From assembly GCF_901212495.1 (NCBI RefSeq), contig NZ_CAAKNY010000074.1:1-38664 (forward strand): a stretch of DNA of 38,664 bases, written 5' to 3'. A program made the translations under genes and the position numbers. Shown here in pieces: positions 8,938-16,747 of the stretch (positions within the stretch are counted from its first letter, which is position 1; every line of letters begins with the position of its first letter). This DNA is from Collinsella aerofaciens. GTDB taxonomy: Bacteria > Actinomycetota > Coriobacteriia > Coriobacteriales > Coriobacteriaceae. The notes beneath the pieces are model-generated. The model made no database searches. It saw only the letters and a program-made list of their open reading frames with translations, and was not told the DNA's origin.

Positions 8938-8964
8938 AAAAAGACGCCGGCTAGAGCCGGCGTC
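8938..8964 (-). terminator. Terminator of argR
   Basis: A perfect 10-bp stem, GACGCCGGCT (8943-8952) and AGCCGGCGTC (8955-8964), is followed on the minus strand by five T. It faces the PBP terminator between convergent genes. Confidence 0.85.
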
Positions 8965-9018
8965 CCTTCAAGTTTATGAAACGACATATACGTAAACGAC
9001 GCGCACGCCGCACATCCC

Positions 9019-9456
9019 CTACTTACGAGAGTTACTCAGCTTGTTGATGAGCGCCTCAAGGCGCTCGCCGTCCTCGGCTGTCTGCGCAATGACCAGGATC
9101 GTGTCGTTGCCGGCAAGCGAGCCGAGCACATCGGGCAGCTCCGCAGCATCGACGGCTGCGGCAATACCAGAAGCCGTACCGGGCTGTGCCTTGATCATAA
9201 CCAGATTATCGGTGCGCAGGACGCCGGTAACCAACTCGGAGACCATGCGCTGCAAATGCAGGTCCTCGGCAAGGACATAGATGCCCTCGGGGAGCTTACG
9301 CAGCCCCATATCCGCGATGTCGCGCGAAACGGTCGCCTGTGTGCAATCGAAACCCATGGCACGCAGCTCATCTACCAAAACGCGCTGTGTGCGTACGTCC
9401 TTGTTGCGCACGATATCTCTGATGGCATCCTGGCGCCCATTGCGTTTTTTAGCCAT
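9019..9456 (-). CDS. argR: Arginine repressor ArgR
   Basis: Arginine-responsive DNA-binding regulator that represses arginine biosynthesis and can activate catabolism. The 145-residue protein has an N-terminal winged helix, with the recognition segment TQATVSRDI at 39-47, and a C-terminal hexamerisation/arginine-binding domain with GTASGIAAAVD and GNDTILVI. I start it at the ATG at 9456 (MAKKRNG), preceded by TGAGG; an upstream ATG would add 12 atypical residues. No arg genes lie next to it, so it acts in trans. The carbamoyl-phosphate-handling genes ygeW and arcC in this window are possible but unproven targets. Confidence 0.92.
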   Translation of the reverse strand: MAKKRNGRQDAIRDIVRNKDVRTQRVLVDELRAMGFDCTQATVSRDIADMGLRKLPEGIYVLAEDLHLQRMVSELVTGVLRTDNLVMIKAQPGTASGIAAAVDAAELPDVLGSLAGNDTILVIAQTAEDGERLEALINKLSNSRK

Positions 9457-9488
9457 ACAAAACCTCACTCCAAAGATGGCGGAGACAA

Positions 9489-9503
9489 TCAATCAGTGAT
9501 TGA
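9489..9503. promoter_or_regulatory. Dyad upstream of argR
   Basis: TCAATCA and TGATTGA form a perfect 7-bp dyad around a single G, 33 bp before the argR start. It is AT-rich, unlike its surroundings, and could be an operator. It is not a clean match to the ARG-box consensus as I know it. Confidence 0.3.
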
Positions 9504-9588
9504 ATAGTTTAGCGCTATTAAAGGGTATTTGTGAATAAGAACGCATTTCGAAACAATTCCATGCAAGATTATTTCGAACATAGCCATC

Positions 9589-10629
9589 TTAGGAGATTTT
9601 GGCACCCGTCCGGTTAAAAAAAGCGGCCAGGTGCGTATACATCACGCAACGCGCAGGCTTGGCACGGGCAATCGGTCCAAACAACAGGCCGAGTCCACGA
9701 TGGTTGTCGCTGAGTGCCGCAGCCATCTGACGAGTCCGAGATGCCTCGAGCATATCACGCAAACGAGCGGAACGCTCAATTGAAGAAACCCCATGCGGGC
9801 TCAAGCACAAGTTTTCGATGCAGGCGACCAGCCCGGCGAAGTAAAACATATGGCTCTCCACCTTTAGCTGCGTGTCGCCGCTCGCCTCTGCAAGCGAATC
9901 AGTAAGCGCGTCAAGCGCCCGGGCGTCATCGGTAAGCTTGGCAAACAATGTGGGGTCAAAAGCATCTGTGAGCTGCGGCGCCACCGCATGGAAACAGGCG
10001 CCACCGCACCCAGATATGCGTTGCGCCTGCGAAAGAGCGCATGCCATAAACCCAATCGTGCGAAACGCACGATCTCGCGACAAACACGTCTCGAACAACG
10101 AGCGGCTGTACATCACACCGGAAGTCTGGGCAATCAGGCCGCCGGAAATCATCTGAGACAGACCGGCAGCCAAAGAAGCACGGTCATCGATCGTAAGAGA
10201 GGTGGCATCCAGTACGCGCGAATGGCGCTCACGATGAGCATCGTAGCGGTCGAGCGATGCCGTGGGAATCACCATGTCTGCCGCAGCATCGCATGCAACA
10301 TCGACCATCTTGGAAAGGGACTGCGGGGCAAACCACTCGTCGGCGTTCATGGCAACTATCTGCAATCCACGCGAGGCGGCAAAACCGGCCTTGAGACATG
10401 CTCCGTGCGCCGAATCCTCGACGTCGATCAAATCGATGTGAATATCTCTGCCGGCGGCAACCTCGAGCGAATGGCGCACACCCGGTGCGACATCGCGGAA
10501 TACGACAACAATCTGCAGATCATAGAGGTCTTGGTTCTGGACGCTCTCGAGCGCGCGCATCGCATAGCTGGGTGAACCCTCGACAACGAGGATCACAGAA
10601 AGTCGCGGATGCGAACCACGTCGAACCAA
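9589..10629 (-). CDS. Glycosyltransferase family 2-like protein
   Basis: The N-terminal region resembles a GT-A fold: LSVILVVEGS near residues 10-19, a beta-alpha pattern, and NADEW at 95-99 in the place where GT2 enzymes have the metal/nucleotide-sugar binding DxD. The remaining ~200 residues are poorly conserved and helical. It has no membrane segment. The start is a TTG at 10629 with GAGAGGACGG upstream; no ATG gives the complete first strand. With the NADE variant it may be weakly active or act on an unusual sugar. It lies after truA but 160 bp away, with a small dyad between. Confidence 0.6.
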   Translation of the reverse strand: MVRRGSHPRLSVILVVEGSPSYAMRALESVQNQDLYDLQIVVVFRDVAPGVRHSLEVAAGRDIHIDLIDVEDSAHGACLKAGFAASRGLQIVAMNADEWFAPQSLSKMVDVACDAAADMVIPTASLDRYDAHRERHSRVLDATSLTIDDRASLAAGLSQMISGGLIAQTSGVMYSRSLFETCLSRDRAFRTIGFMACALSQAQRISGCGGACFHAVAPQLTDAFDPTLFAKLTDDARALDALTDSLAEASGDTQLKVESHMFYFAGLVACIENLCLSPHGVSSIERSARLRDMLEASRTRQMAAALSDNHRGLGLLFGPIARAKPARCVMYTHLAAFFNRTGAKIS

Positions 10630-10749
10630 GTTTTCCGTCCTCTCGACAGCGCCAGATCAAATCGTCGTTCATGGTACACCCGAGCTATAAAAGCAACGCG
10701 CCGCCTAACATGTTGCACGCCAAGAACAGATGTTGCACACGCGCAGCTC

Positions 10750-10764
10750 ACACATAGTATGTGT
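10750..10764. promoter_or_regulatory. ACACATA dyad between truA and the glycosyltransferase gene
   Basis: ACACATA and TATGTGT form a perfect dyad around one G in the 161-bp gap. It is positioned as an operator or short hairpin before the glycosyltransferase gene. No partner was identified. Confidence 0.3.
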
Positions 10765-10790
10765 CAGCTACGGATGCGTCGAGCACTCCC

Positions 10791-11615
10791 CTAGTCGAGC
10801 ACGACAAGCTCGTCAGGGCCGTAATCCACGCCCATAAACGTAAGGCCGCAGGCAGGCGCCGTGGGACCCGCAGCGGTACGGTCGCAGGCGTCAATAACCT
10901 CGCGCATCCACTGGGGATCGCGACGATGCATGCCAATCTCGACGAGAGTGCCCACAATAGTTCGCACCATCGAATGCAAAAACGCATTGCCCTCGATGGT
11001 AAACGTGAGGATGTCCTCGCCAAAGGCGACCTCATGGCCAAACTCGGCGCGCATTACGCAGCGGTGTGTCGGCTTGCCCACGGCAGACGCCACCTTGCAA
11101 AAGCTCTTAAAGTCCTGCTCGCCCAAGAGCGCAGGGCAGGCGGCCCCCATCGCATCGACGTCGAGGGGATAGCGATGCCACCACACGGCACCGCGTGACA
11201 GTACGGGCCGTGCATCACGATCGGCAATGCGATAGGTGTACGTACGAGATCGTGCGTCAAAGCGCGCAGAAAAGCCCTTACGAGCCTTGTAGACCTCATT
11301 TATGGCGATATCTTTACCCAGGAGGGCATCCATAGCCCTCAGCCATCTACGGCGCGTACACGCGAGCTCAGCGTCCGTTACAGGCACGCTGATGTACTGC
11401 GCCACCGCATGCACGCCGGCATCGGTACGCCCCGCACACGTCAGATCGATCGGGCGGCGCAGCAGCGTCTCGATAGCGCGGCGCAACTCGCCCGCAACGG
11501 TCGTCTGGCCCGGCTGTTCGGCAAATCCGCTATACGATGAGCCATCGTAGGCAACACGGAACACGAGGGTGGCATCGAGCTCAGGAATCGAATTGAAATC
11601 AGACGGCGCGGTCAT
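10791..11615 (-). CDS. truA: tRNA pseudouridine(38-40) synthase
   Basis: Isomerises uridines 38-40 in the anticodon arm of tRNAs. The catalytic motif AGRTDAGVHA is at residues 61-70, with D65 as the active-site aspartate. The FRVAYDG start and the C-terminal RNA-binding repeat are also present. The 274-residue length is normal. I start it at the ATG at 11615, with GGGAG 7 nt upstream, rather than the TTG at 11630. It follows the rplQ terminator, as in many Gram-positive genomes where truA lies downstream of the rpoA-rplQ operon. Confidence 0.93.
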   Translation of the reverse strand: MTAPSDFNSIPELDATLVFRVAYDGSSYSGFAEQPGQTTVAGELRRAIETLLRRPIDLTCAGRTDAGVHAVAQYISVPVTDAELACTRRRWLRAMDALLGKDIAINEVYKARKGFSARFDARSRTYTYRIADRDARPVLSRGAVWWHRYPLDVDAMGAACPALLGEQDFKSFCKVASAVGKPTHRCVMRAEFGHEVAFGEDILTFTIEGNAFLHSMVRTIVGTLVEIGMHRRDPQWMREVIDACDRTAAGPTAPACGLTFMGVDYGPDELVVLD

Positions 11616-11650
11616 GAGCGCTCCCAACAAACAATCAACGGTATCGCGAC

Positions 11651-11681
11651 AAAAAAAGAGGGGTACGCGAACGTACCCCTC
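11651..11681 (-). terminator. Terminator after rplQ
   Basis: GAGGGGTACG (11658-11667) and CGTACCCCTC (11672-11681) form a 10-bp stem with a 4-nt loop. On the minus strand seven T follow. It ends the infA-to-rplQ transcription unit. Confidence 0.92.
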
Positions 11682-11707
11682 GAATATAGCCTATGCAGAC
11701 GGATTGT

Positions 11708-12175
11708 CTACTCAGCGGTCTCCTCAGCAGGAGCCTCCTCGGCAGCCCCGACCTTCTTGGGAGCAGCGGCCTTCTTGGGGGCCGGAGCAGCCTTCTTGGC
11801 CTTAGGCGTGCAAGGCTCGGTGACGAGCTCCATGATAACGATAGGAGCGTTGTCGCCCTTACGGTTACCGAGCTTCATGATGCGGGTGTAACCGCCGTTG
11901 CGGTCCTGCCACATACCCTGGGCAGCCTTGTCGAAAATCTCGCCAACGAGCTGCTTATCGCCGAGCTTGGCGATGGCCAGACGACGAGAGTGCAGGTCGC
12001 CCTTCTTGGCCCAGGTGATGATCGGGTCGACGACCGAACGCAGCGCCTTAGCGCGGGTCTCGGTGGTCTTGATGCGGTCGTTCTCGAAGAGGGCCTTAGC
12101 AAGGCTCTTCTTCATGGCCTTGGTGTGGCTCGCATCGGTGCCGAGCTTCAGGCCCTTCTTAACGTTATGACGCAT
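11708..12175 (-). CDS. rplQ: Ribosomal protein L17
   Basis: Large-subunit protein near the exit tunnel. The bL17 core MRHNVKKGLKLG...ALFENDRIKTTETRAK occupies residues 1-120. A 35-residue Ala/Lys/Pro tail ending in an acidic stretch, common in Actinobacteria, follows. GAGGAGA lies 9 nt before the ATG. It is the last gene of the infA-rpoA unit, 30 bp after rpoA. Confidence 0.97.
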   Translation of the reverse strand: MRHNVKKGLKLGTDASHTKAMKKSLAKALFENDRIKTTETRAKALRSVVDPIITWAKKGDLHSRRLAIAKLGDKQLVGEIFDKAAQGMWQDRNGGYTRIMKLGNRKGDNAPIVIMELVTEPCTPKAKKAAPAPKKAAAPKKVGAAEEAPAEETAE

Positions 12176-12205
12176 GGTCTAGTTTCTCCTCAAAAATGCG
12201 AAGCA

Positions 12206-13147
12206 TTAAGCCTTCAGGCTCAGGCCCATGGACTCAAGCTTGTCCTTCACTTCCTCGATCGACTTAACACCGAAGTTACGGATGTTGAGCAGATCGTTCT
12301 CCGAGAACTCAACGAGCTGACGAACCGAGTGAATGCTGGCGCGCTTAAGGCAGTTATAGGAACGGACAGAAAGGTCCAGATCCTCGATCTGCTTGTCCAG
12401 CTCGGCGTTGTCGTTGGTGACCTCGGGAGCGAAGATCGAAGCCTCCTCCTCGACCTCGGGGGTCTCGGCAAGGTTCATAAAGGCAGCCATATGCTGGTTG
12501 ATGATATTGGCAGCCTGGACCACGGCGTCGCGCGGAGCGATGGAGCCGTTGGTCTCGATCTCGAGGACAAGGCGGTCGTAGTCGGTGTGCTGACCGACAC
12601 GGCAAGCCTCAACGAGCTTGGCGCAACGGGACACCGGCGAGTACAGCGAGTCGACGTGGATCACACCGATGGGATCGTTGTCGCGCTTGTTAGCCTCGCC
12701 AGAGACATAGCCGCGGCCATAGCCGATGCGCATGCTCATGGTGAGATGGCCACCCTCGGTGAGCGTAGCGATGTGCTGCTCGGGGTTGACCAGCTCAAAC
12801 TCGGACGGAATAAAGAAGTCCGCACCGGTGACCTCGCAGGGGCCGTCAACCGAAATGGTGGCGGTCGCCTCGTCGGTCGTGCCGAGAGCCCTGAAGACAA
12901 GACCCTTGACATTCAGGACGATGTCGGTGACATCCTCGACCATGTTAGGGATGGTCATGAACTCGTGCTGCGCGCCATCGATCTGAATAGCCTCGACGGC
13001 GGCACCCTCGAGCGAGGACAGAAGAACGCGACGAAGGGAGTTACCCAGCGTATCGCCGTAGCCACGCTCGAGCGGCTCAACGGAGACACGAGCAGACGTC
13101 TCGTTAATCTCTTCGACCTGAACCTGAGGCCTAATGAATTCTGACAT
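12206..13147 (-). CDS. rpoA: RNA polymerase alpha subunit
   Basis: Alpha subunit for RNA polymerase assembly and UP-element/activator contact. The N-terminal dimerisation domain covers roughly residues 1-230, with GNSLRRVLLSSLEG as the family hallmark. An acidic linker follows, then the C-terminal DNA-binding domain with LKRASIHSVRQL and NFGVKSIEEV. The 313-residue length is normal. Its position between rpsD and rplQ is the standard order. Confidence 0.97.
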   Translation of the reverse strand: MSEFIRPQVQVEEINETSARVSVEPLERGYGDTLGNSLRRVLLSSLEGAAVEAIQIDGAQHEFMTIPNMVEDVTDIVLNVKGLVFRALGTTDEATATISVDGPCEVTGADFFIPSEFELVNPEQHIATLTEGGHLTMSMRIGYGRGYVSGEANKRDNDPIGVIHVDSLYSPVSRCAKLVEACRVGQHTDYDRLVLEIETNGSIAPRDAVVQAANIINQHMAAFMNLAETPEVEEEASIFAPEVTNDNAELDKQIEDLDLSVRSYNCLKRASIHSVRQLVEFSENDLLNIRNFGVKSIEEVKDKLESMGLSLKA

Positions 13148-13179
13148 GTATTACCTCCAGCCTCAGCAGCCCGGATGGA

Positions 13180-13776
13180 CTACTTAGAGTAGAGCTCGAC
13201 GATGAGCTGCTCGTTGATATCACCGCTGATCTGCTCACGCGTCGGCAGAGCGAGCACGTTACCAGACAGCTTCTCGATATCGACCTCGAGCCAGCCAGGG
13301 ACCTCGAAACGCTCGGAGGAAATCAGAGCCTCCTTGATGGGGAGGAGGTCACGGAACTTCTCGCCGACAGCGACGACGTCACCGGCCTTGACGCGGTAGG
13401 ACGGGATGTCCACGCGCTTGCCGTTCACGGTAAAGTGACCGTGACGGACGGACTGACGAGCCTCTTTGCGGGTGCGGGCGAAGCCAAGACGGAAGACGAC
13501 GTTGTCGAGGCGAGACTCAAGGATGATCATGAGGTTCTCACCGGTGACGCCGTTCATCTTACGAGCCTTGTTGAAGTAGCCGTGGAACTGCTTCTCCAGA
13601 ACGCCATAAATGAACTTGACCTTCTGCTTCTCGCGCAGCTGCATGCCGTACTCAGATTCCTTGCGACGGCGCTTGGGCTGACGGATAGATTCCTTCTTGC
13701 TGCTGTAACCGAGCTCAGCGGGATCGATCCCGAGCTGACGGCAGCGCTTAAGAACAGGAGTCCTGTCGATTGCCAT
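13180..13776 (-). CDS. rpsD: Ribosomal protein S4
   Basis: Primary 16S rRNA-binding protein and 30S assembly initiator. The 198-residue protein has an N-terminal domain and an S4 RNA-binding fold from about residue 90 (LDNVVFRLGFARTRKEARQ). It has a single cysteine near its N-terminus, so it is the zinc-free form, in contrast with the zinc-binding L36 and S14 in this window. S4 is a known autoregulator in other bacteria; no leader structure is obvious in the 19-bp gap upstream. Confidence 0.97.
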   Translation of the reverse strand: MAIDRTPVLKRCRQLGIDPAELGYSSKKESIRQPKRRRKESEYGMQLREKQKVKFIYGVLEKQFHGYFNKARKMNGVTGENLMIILESRLDNVVFRLGFARTRKEARQSVRHGHFTVNGKRVDIPSYRVKAGDVVAVGEKFRDLLPIKEALISSERFEVPGWLEVDIEKLSGNVLALPTREQISGDINEQLIVELYSK

Positions 13777-13795
13777 ATTGATACGATCCTTTCAG

Positions 13796-14200
13796 TTACA
13801 CGCGGCGACGCTTCTTGGGGCGGCAGCCGTTGTGCGGGATGGGGGTCTTGTCCTGGATGCTCGAGACCTCGAGGCCAGCAGCCTGGAGGGAGCGGATGGC
13901 GGTCTCACGACCGGAGCCGGGGCCCTTGACGAAGACGGAAACCTTCTTCATACCGTGCTCCATGGCCTGCTTGGCAGCAGCCTCGGCAGCCATCTGGGCA
14001 GCGAACGGCGTGGACTTACGGGAGCCCTTGAAGCCCACCTGGCCAGCCGACTTCCAGGAAATGACGTTGCCCTGGGGATCGGTGATCGAAACGATCGTGT
14101 TGTTGAACGTAGAACGAATGTGAGCCTGGCCCACGGAGATGTTCTTACGGTCCGCGCGCTTCAGACGGGCAGCGCGAACGTTCTTCTTAGCAGTAGCCAT
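13796..14200 (-). CDS. rpsK: Ribosomal protein S11
   Basis: 30S platform protein that contacts mRNA at the exit site. The 134-residue protein contains the family segments [14 protein letters not shown] and [16 protein letters not shown], with the basic C-terminus [11 protein letters not shown]. It lies 14 bp after rpsM, with a purine-rich ribosome site. Confidence 0.97.
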   Translation of the reverse strand: MATAKKNVRAARLKRADRKNISVGQAHIRSTFNNTIVSITDPQGNVISWKSAGQVGFKGSRKSTPFAAQMAAEAAAKQAMEHGMKKVSVFVKGPGSGRETAIRSLQAAGLEVSSIQDKTPIPHNGCRPKKRRRV

Positions 14201-14214
14201 CTATCTAGCGCTCC

Positions 14215-14589
14215 TTATTTCTTCTTCTTAGCACCGATCTGACGCTTCGGGCCCTTGCGGGTACGAGCGTTAGTGTGGGTGCGCTGGCCGCGGACCGGGA
14301 GGCCCTTGCGGTGACGAAGGCCGCGGTTGCAGCCGATGTCCATAAGGCGCTTGACGTTCTGGTTGCGCTCACGGCGGAGGTCGCCCTCAACCATGATCTG
14401 ATTCTTATCGATATAATCGCGGATGGCGTTAACCTCATCCTCGGTGAGGTCCTTAACGCGCGTATCCACGTTAACGTTGCACTCGACGCAAATCTTCGTC
14501 GCAGTGGTGCGGCCGATGCCGTAAATGTAGGTCAGACCGATCTCAACGCGCTTCTCACGCGGGAGGTCGACACCATTAATACGGGCCAA
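14215..14589 (-). CDS. rpsM: Ribosomal protein S13
   Basis: 30S head protein that forms inter-subunit bridges and contacts P-site tRNA. The 124-residue protein starts [22 protein letters not shown] and ends in a lysine-rich tail reaching the tRNA. The [18 protein letters not shown] segment is diagnostic. It lies 14 bp after rpmJ. Confidence 0.97.
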   Translation of the reverse strand: MARINGVDLPREKRVEIGLTYIYGIGRTTATKICVECNVNVDTRVKDLTEDEVNAIRDYIDKNQIMVEGDLRRERNQNVKRLMDIGCNRGLRHRKGLPVRGQRTHTNARTRKGPKRQIGAKKKK

Positions 14590-14603
14590 CGTAGTCTCCT
14601 CTC

Positions 14604-14717
14604 TTAACCCTGACGCTGCTTATGACGGGGGTTCTCGCAAATGACGAGGACCTTGCCATGGCGCCTAATGATTTTGCACTTATCGCACATCTTCTTGACC
14701 GAAGGACGTACCTTCAT
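14604..14717 (-). CDS. rpmJ: Ribosomal protein L36, zinc-binding form
   Basis: Short 37-residue gene, easily missed. The product begins [20 protein letters not shown] and ends in RHKQRQG. Cysteines 11, 14 and 27 with histidine 32 make the C3H zinc ribbon of the C+ type. It fits the standard infA-rpmJ-rpsM order. A purine-rich GAAAGGAAGA lies just before the ATG. Confidence 0.96.
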   Translation of the reverse strand: MKVRPSVKKMCDKCKIIRRHGKVLVICENPRHKQRQG

Positions 14718-14867
14718 CGTTCTTCCTTTCGGTAGCGCTCGAACTACTTCCCTACTATCTACTCGCCCAGCCGCAGGCGTTTAAAACTATGGCTGGTCTT
14801 CACACACAAACCGACCGTAGGTTGAGCTAAGCCTGCAGTCGGAGAAGGAGTGCGTGTATGCGTGCCG

Positions 14868-15092
14868 CTATTTATAGCGATAGGTGATGCGGCCGCGGGT
14901 CAGGTCGTACGGGGAAAGCTCCACGACAACCCTGTCACCGGGGAGAATACGGATGTAATTCATTCGGATCTTGCCAGAAATGTTGCACAGAACCGAATGA
15001 CCGTTCTCGAGCTCGACCTTAAACATGGCGTTGGGCAGCGGTTCCTTTACCGTACCCTCGAGCTCAATTGCGTCTTCCTTCTTCACAAGCAA
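14868..15092 (-). CDS. infA: Translation initiation factor IF-1
   Basis: Binds the ribosomal A site during initiation. The 74-residue OB-fold protein contains [13 protein letters not shown] and the [23 protein letters not shown] core. No ATG exists in frame near the start. A TTG at 15092 and a GTG at 15086 are the options, with the purine run AGAGAAAG nearest to the TTG. First gene of its transcription unit, with a good promoter at 15126-15154. The 150-bp gap to rpmJ holds no further gene that I can see. Confidence 0.95.
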   Translation of the reverse strand: MLVKKEDAIELEGTVKEPLPNAMFKVELENGHSVLCNISGKIRMNYIRILPGDRVVVELSPYDLTRGRITYRYK

Positions 15093-15125
15093 TCATCTTT
15101 CTCTAGAAAACGACAGCGATTGACT

Positions 15126-15154
15126 ATTCTACAATACGCGTGCACGTATCGTAA
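15126..15154 (-). promoter_or_regulatory. Promoter of the infA-rpmJ-rpsM-rpsK-rpsD-rpoA-rplQ unit
   Basis: On the minus strand, TTACGA (15149-15154) and TAGAAT (15126-15131) are separated by 17 bp. The spacer holds a dyad, ATACG and CGTAT around CGTGCA, which could bind a regulator. The promoter lies about 35 bp before the infA start. Confidence 0.6.
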
Positions 15155-15196
15155 TATCTTCGTAATGGCTCCACAACTTGATGAAGCCTATACATC

Positions 15197-15328
15197 GTGA
15201 ATGTAAAACAAAGCCGTTCCCTGATGCCCAAGATCGCCTTGAAATGAGACGGCATAGACCTTTGGGTCATGCCTTCGAAATTGAAAGGCGAGGTTGGGCG
15301 TCAGGGGGCGGCGACTTTTACATTTCAC
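15197..15328. repeat. 132-bp imperfect palindrome covering the map stop codon
   Basis: The segment folds on itself almost end to end around 15262. The outer arms are GTGAATGTAAAAC and CTTTTACATTTCAC. The middle arms are CCCTGATGCCCAAGATCGCC-like and its partner near 15290-15305 (3 mismatches in 20). The inner arms are GGCATAGACC and GGTCATGCC. The right arm runs into the last codons of map. It has no T-run and lies just upstream of the infA promoter. It could be an mRNA 3' end structure, a small RNA or a miniature mobile element. Confidence 0.65.
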
Positions 15329-16106
15329 CGCCTTGCAAGGAGCACCAAGCGCCTTGGGCGTCGGTAGTGAGAATCACCGGGCCGTCATCGGTGATGGCGA
15401 CGGTGTTCTCGTAGTGCGCGGCGGGCAGGTGGTCGTTGGTCGTGACGATCCAACCGTCGGAGCCCGTGCTCACATGATTGGATCCCATCGTGACCATCGG
15501 CTCGATGGCGATGACCATACCGGCCTGGAGACGAACGCCCCTCCCCTTCTTTCCGTAATTCGGAACGTTGGGGTCCTCGTGCATCACATGGCCAATACCG
15601 TGCCCCACATAATCGCGAAGCACGCCATAGCCGTGAGACTCGGCGAGGGACTGGACGGCATAACCGACGTCCCCAATATGGTTACCGGGAACAGCCTGCT
15701 CGATGGCAGCCTTAAGGCAATCGCGCGTAACCTCGCACAGGGCCTTGGCCTCGGGCGTAGGGGTACCGACGAAAAACGTCCAAGCGTTATCGCCGACCCA
15801 ACCGTCGACAACGGCACCCGTATCGATGGAGATGATATCGCCATCACGCAGGATCATGTCGGGATTGGGAATACCATGCACCACGGCGTCGTTAATCGAC
15901 GCACAAATGGTACCGGGGAACCCGCCGTAGCCCTTAAAGGCCGGGGTGCCACCATGCATGCGGATAATCTGCTCCGCAAGCTGATCAAGCTCAAAGGTCG
16001 AAACACCAGGGCGAACCATGGCTCCAACGTGGCGGAGCGCCATCTTCGATAGCGCTCCTGCCTTCTTCATCTGCTCGATTTGCGTTGCAGACTTAATCTT
16101 GATCAT
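15318..16106 (-). CDS. map: Methionine aminopeptidase, type I
   Basis: Removes the initiator methionine from new proteins. The 262-residue pita-bread fold shows the five metal ligands in context: the two aspartates of SIDTGAVVDGWVGDNAW, the histidine of GHGIGHVMHEDP, and the glutamates of AIEPMVT and HYENTVAI. The ATG overlaps the adk stop by 4 bp, so translation is coupled. The last ~14 residues (ending SLQGGEM) extend past the usual C-terminus, and their codons lie partly inside the long palindrome. Confidence 0.96.
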   Translation of the reverse strand: MIKIKSATQIEQMKKAGALSKMALRHVGAMVRPGVSTFELDQLAEQIIRMHGGTPAFKGYGGFPGTICASINDAVVHGIPNPDMILRDGDIISIDTGAVVDGWVGDNAWTFFVGTPTPEAKALCEVTRDCLKAAIEQAVPGNHIGDVGYAVQSLAESHGYGVLRDYVGHGIGHVMHEDPNVPNYGKKGRGVRLQAGMVIAIEPMVTMGSNHVSTGSDGWIVTTNDHLPAAHYENTVAITDDGPVILTTDAQGAWCSLQGGEM

Positions 16107-16729
16107 AGACCGAGAGCCTCTTTGACATCCCCGTACACGGTCTCGCGAGCCTGGTCACCGTTGACCGACTTGAGCAGACCCTGGCCACGATAGTAGTCGA
16201 CGAGCGGACTCGTGGACTTCTCGTAAACGTCGAGACGGTTCTTGATGGTCTCGGGCTTGTCGTCGTCGCGCTGATACATCTCGCCTGCGCACTTGGGGCA
16301 GGTGGCATCGGCGGCGGTGCCGGTGTAGCCGCAGGCGCGGCAGGTGCGGCGCGAAGACAGACGGTCGATGATGACCTCGGGGGCCACGTCGACCAGAAGG
16401 GCGCAGTCGATCTCGCGACCCAGGGCGGAGAGCTCGGAATCGAGTGTCACAGCCTGAGCGGTATTGCGCGGGAAGCCGTCGAGAATGAAACCCTGCTGGG
16501 CGTCGTCGGCGGCAAGGCGCTCCTTGACAAGATCAATCACGAGCTGATCGGGAACGAGCTCGCCGGCGTCCATGTACTTCTTAGCCTGAACACCGAGCTC
16601 GGTGCCACCCTTGACGGCGGCACGCAGCAGGTCGCCCGTGGAAATGTGAGCGACGCCAAACTCGGCAACGAGCTCCTGTGCGACGGTGCCCTTACCGGCA
16701 CCCGGAGCTCCGAGCAAAACGAGGTTCAT
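16103..16729 (-). CDS. adk: Adenylate kinase, zinc-lid form
   Basis: Interconverts ATP + AMP with 2 ADP. The P-loop GAPGAGKGT is at residues 7-15. The GFPRN segment is near 85. The LID domain carries C130, C133, C144 and C147, the four-cysteine zinc site of Gram-positive enzymes. The start at 16729 has GAGGAGG 7 nt upstream. It lies 18 bp after secY and overlaps map by 4 bp, the usual secY-adk-map order. Confidence 0.97.
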   Translation of the reverse strand: MNLVLLGAPGAGKGTVAQELVAEFGVAHISTGDLLRAAVKGGTELGVQAKKYMDAGELVPDQLVIDLVKERLAADDAQQGFILDGFPRNTAQAVTLDSELSALGREIDCALLVDVAPEVIIDRLSSRRTCRACGYTGTAADATCPKCAGEMYQRDDDKPETIKNRLDVYEKSTSPLVDYYRGQGLLKSVNGDQARETVYGDVKEALGL

Positions 16730-16747
16730 GAGCAATCCTCCTCTAGC

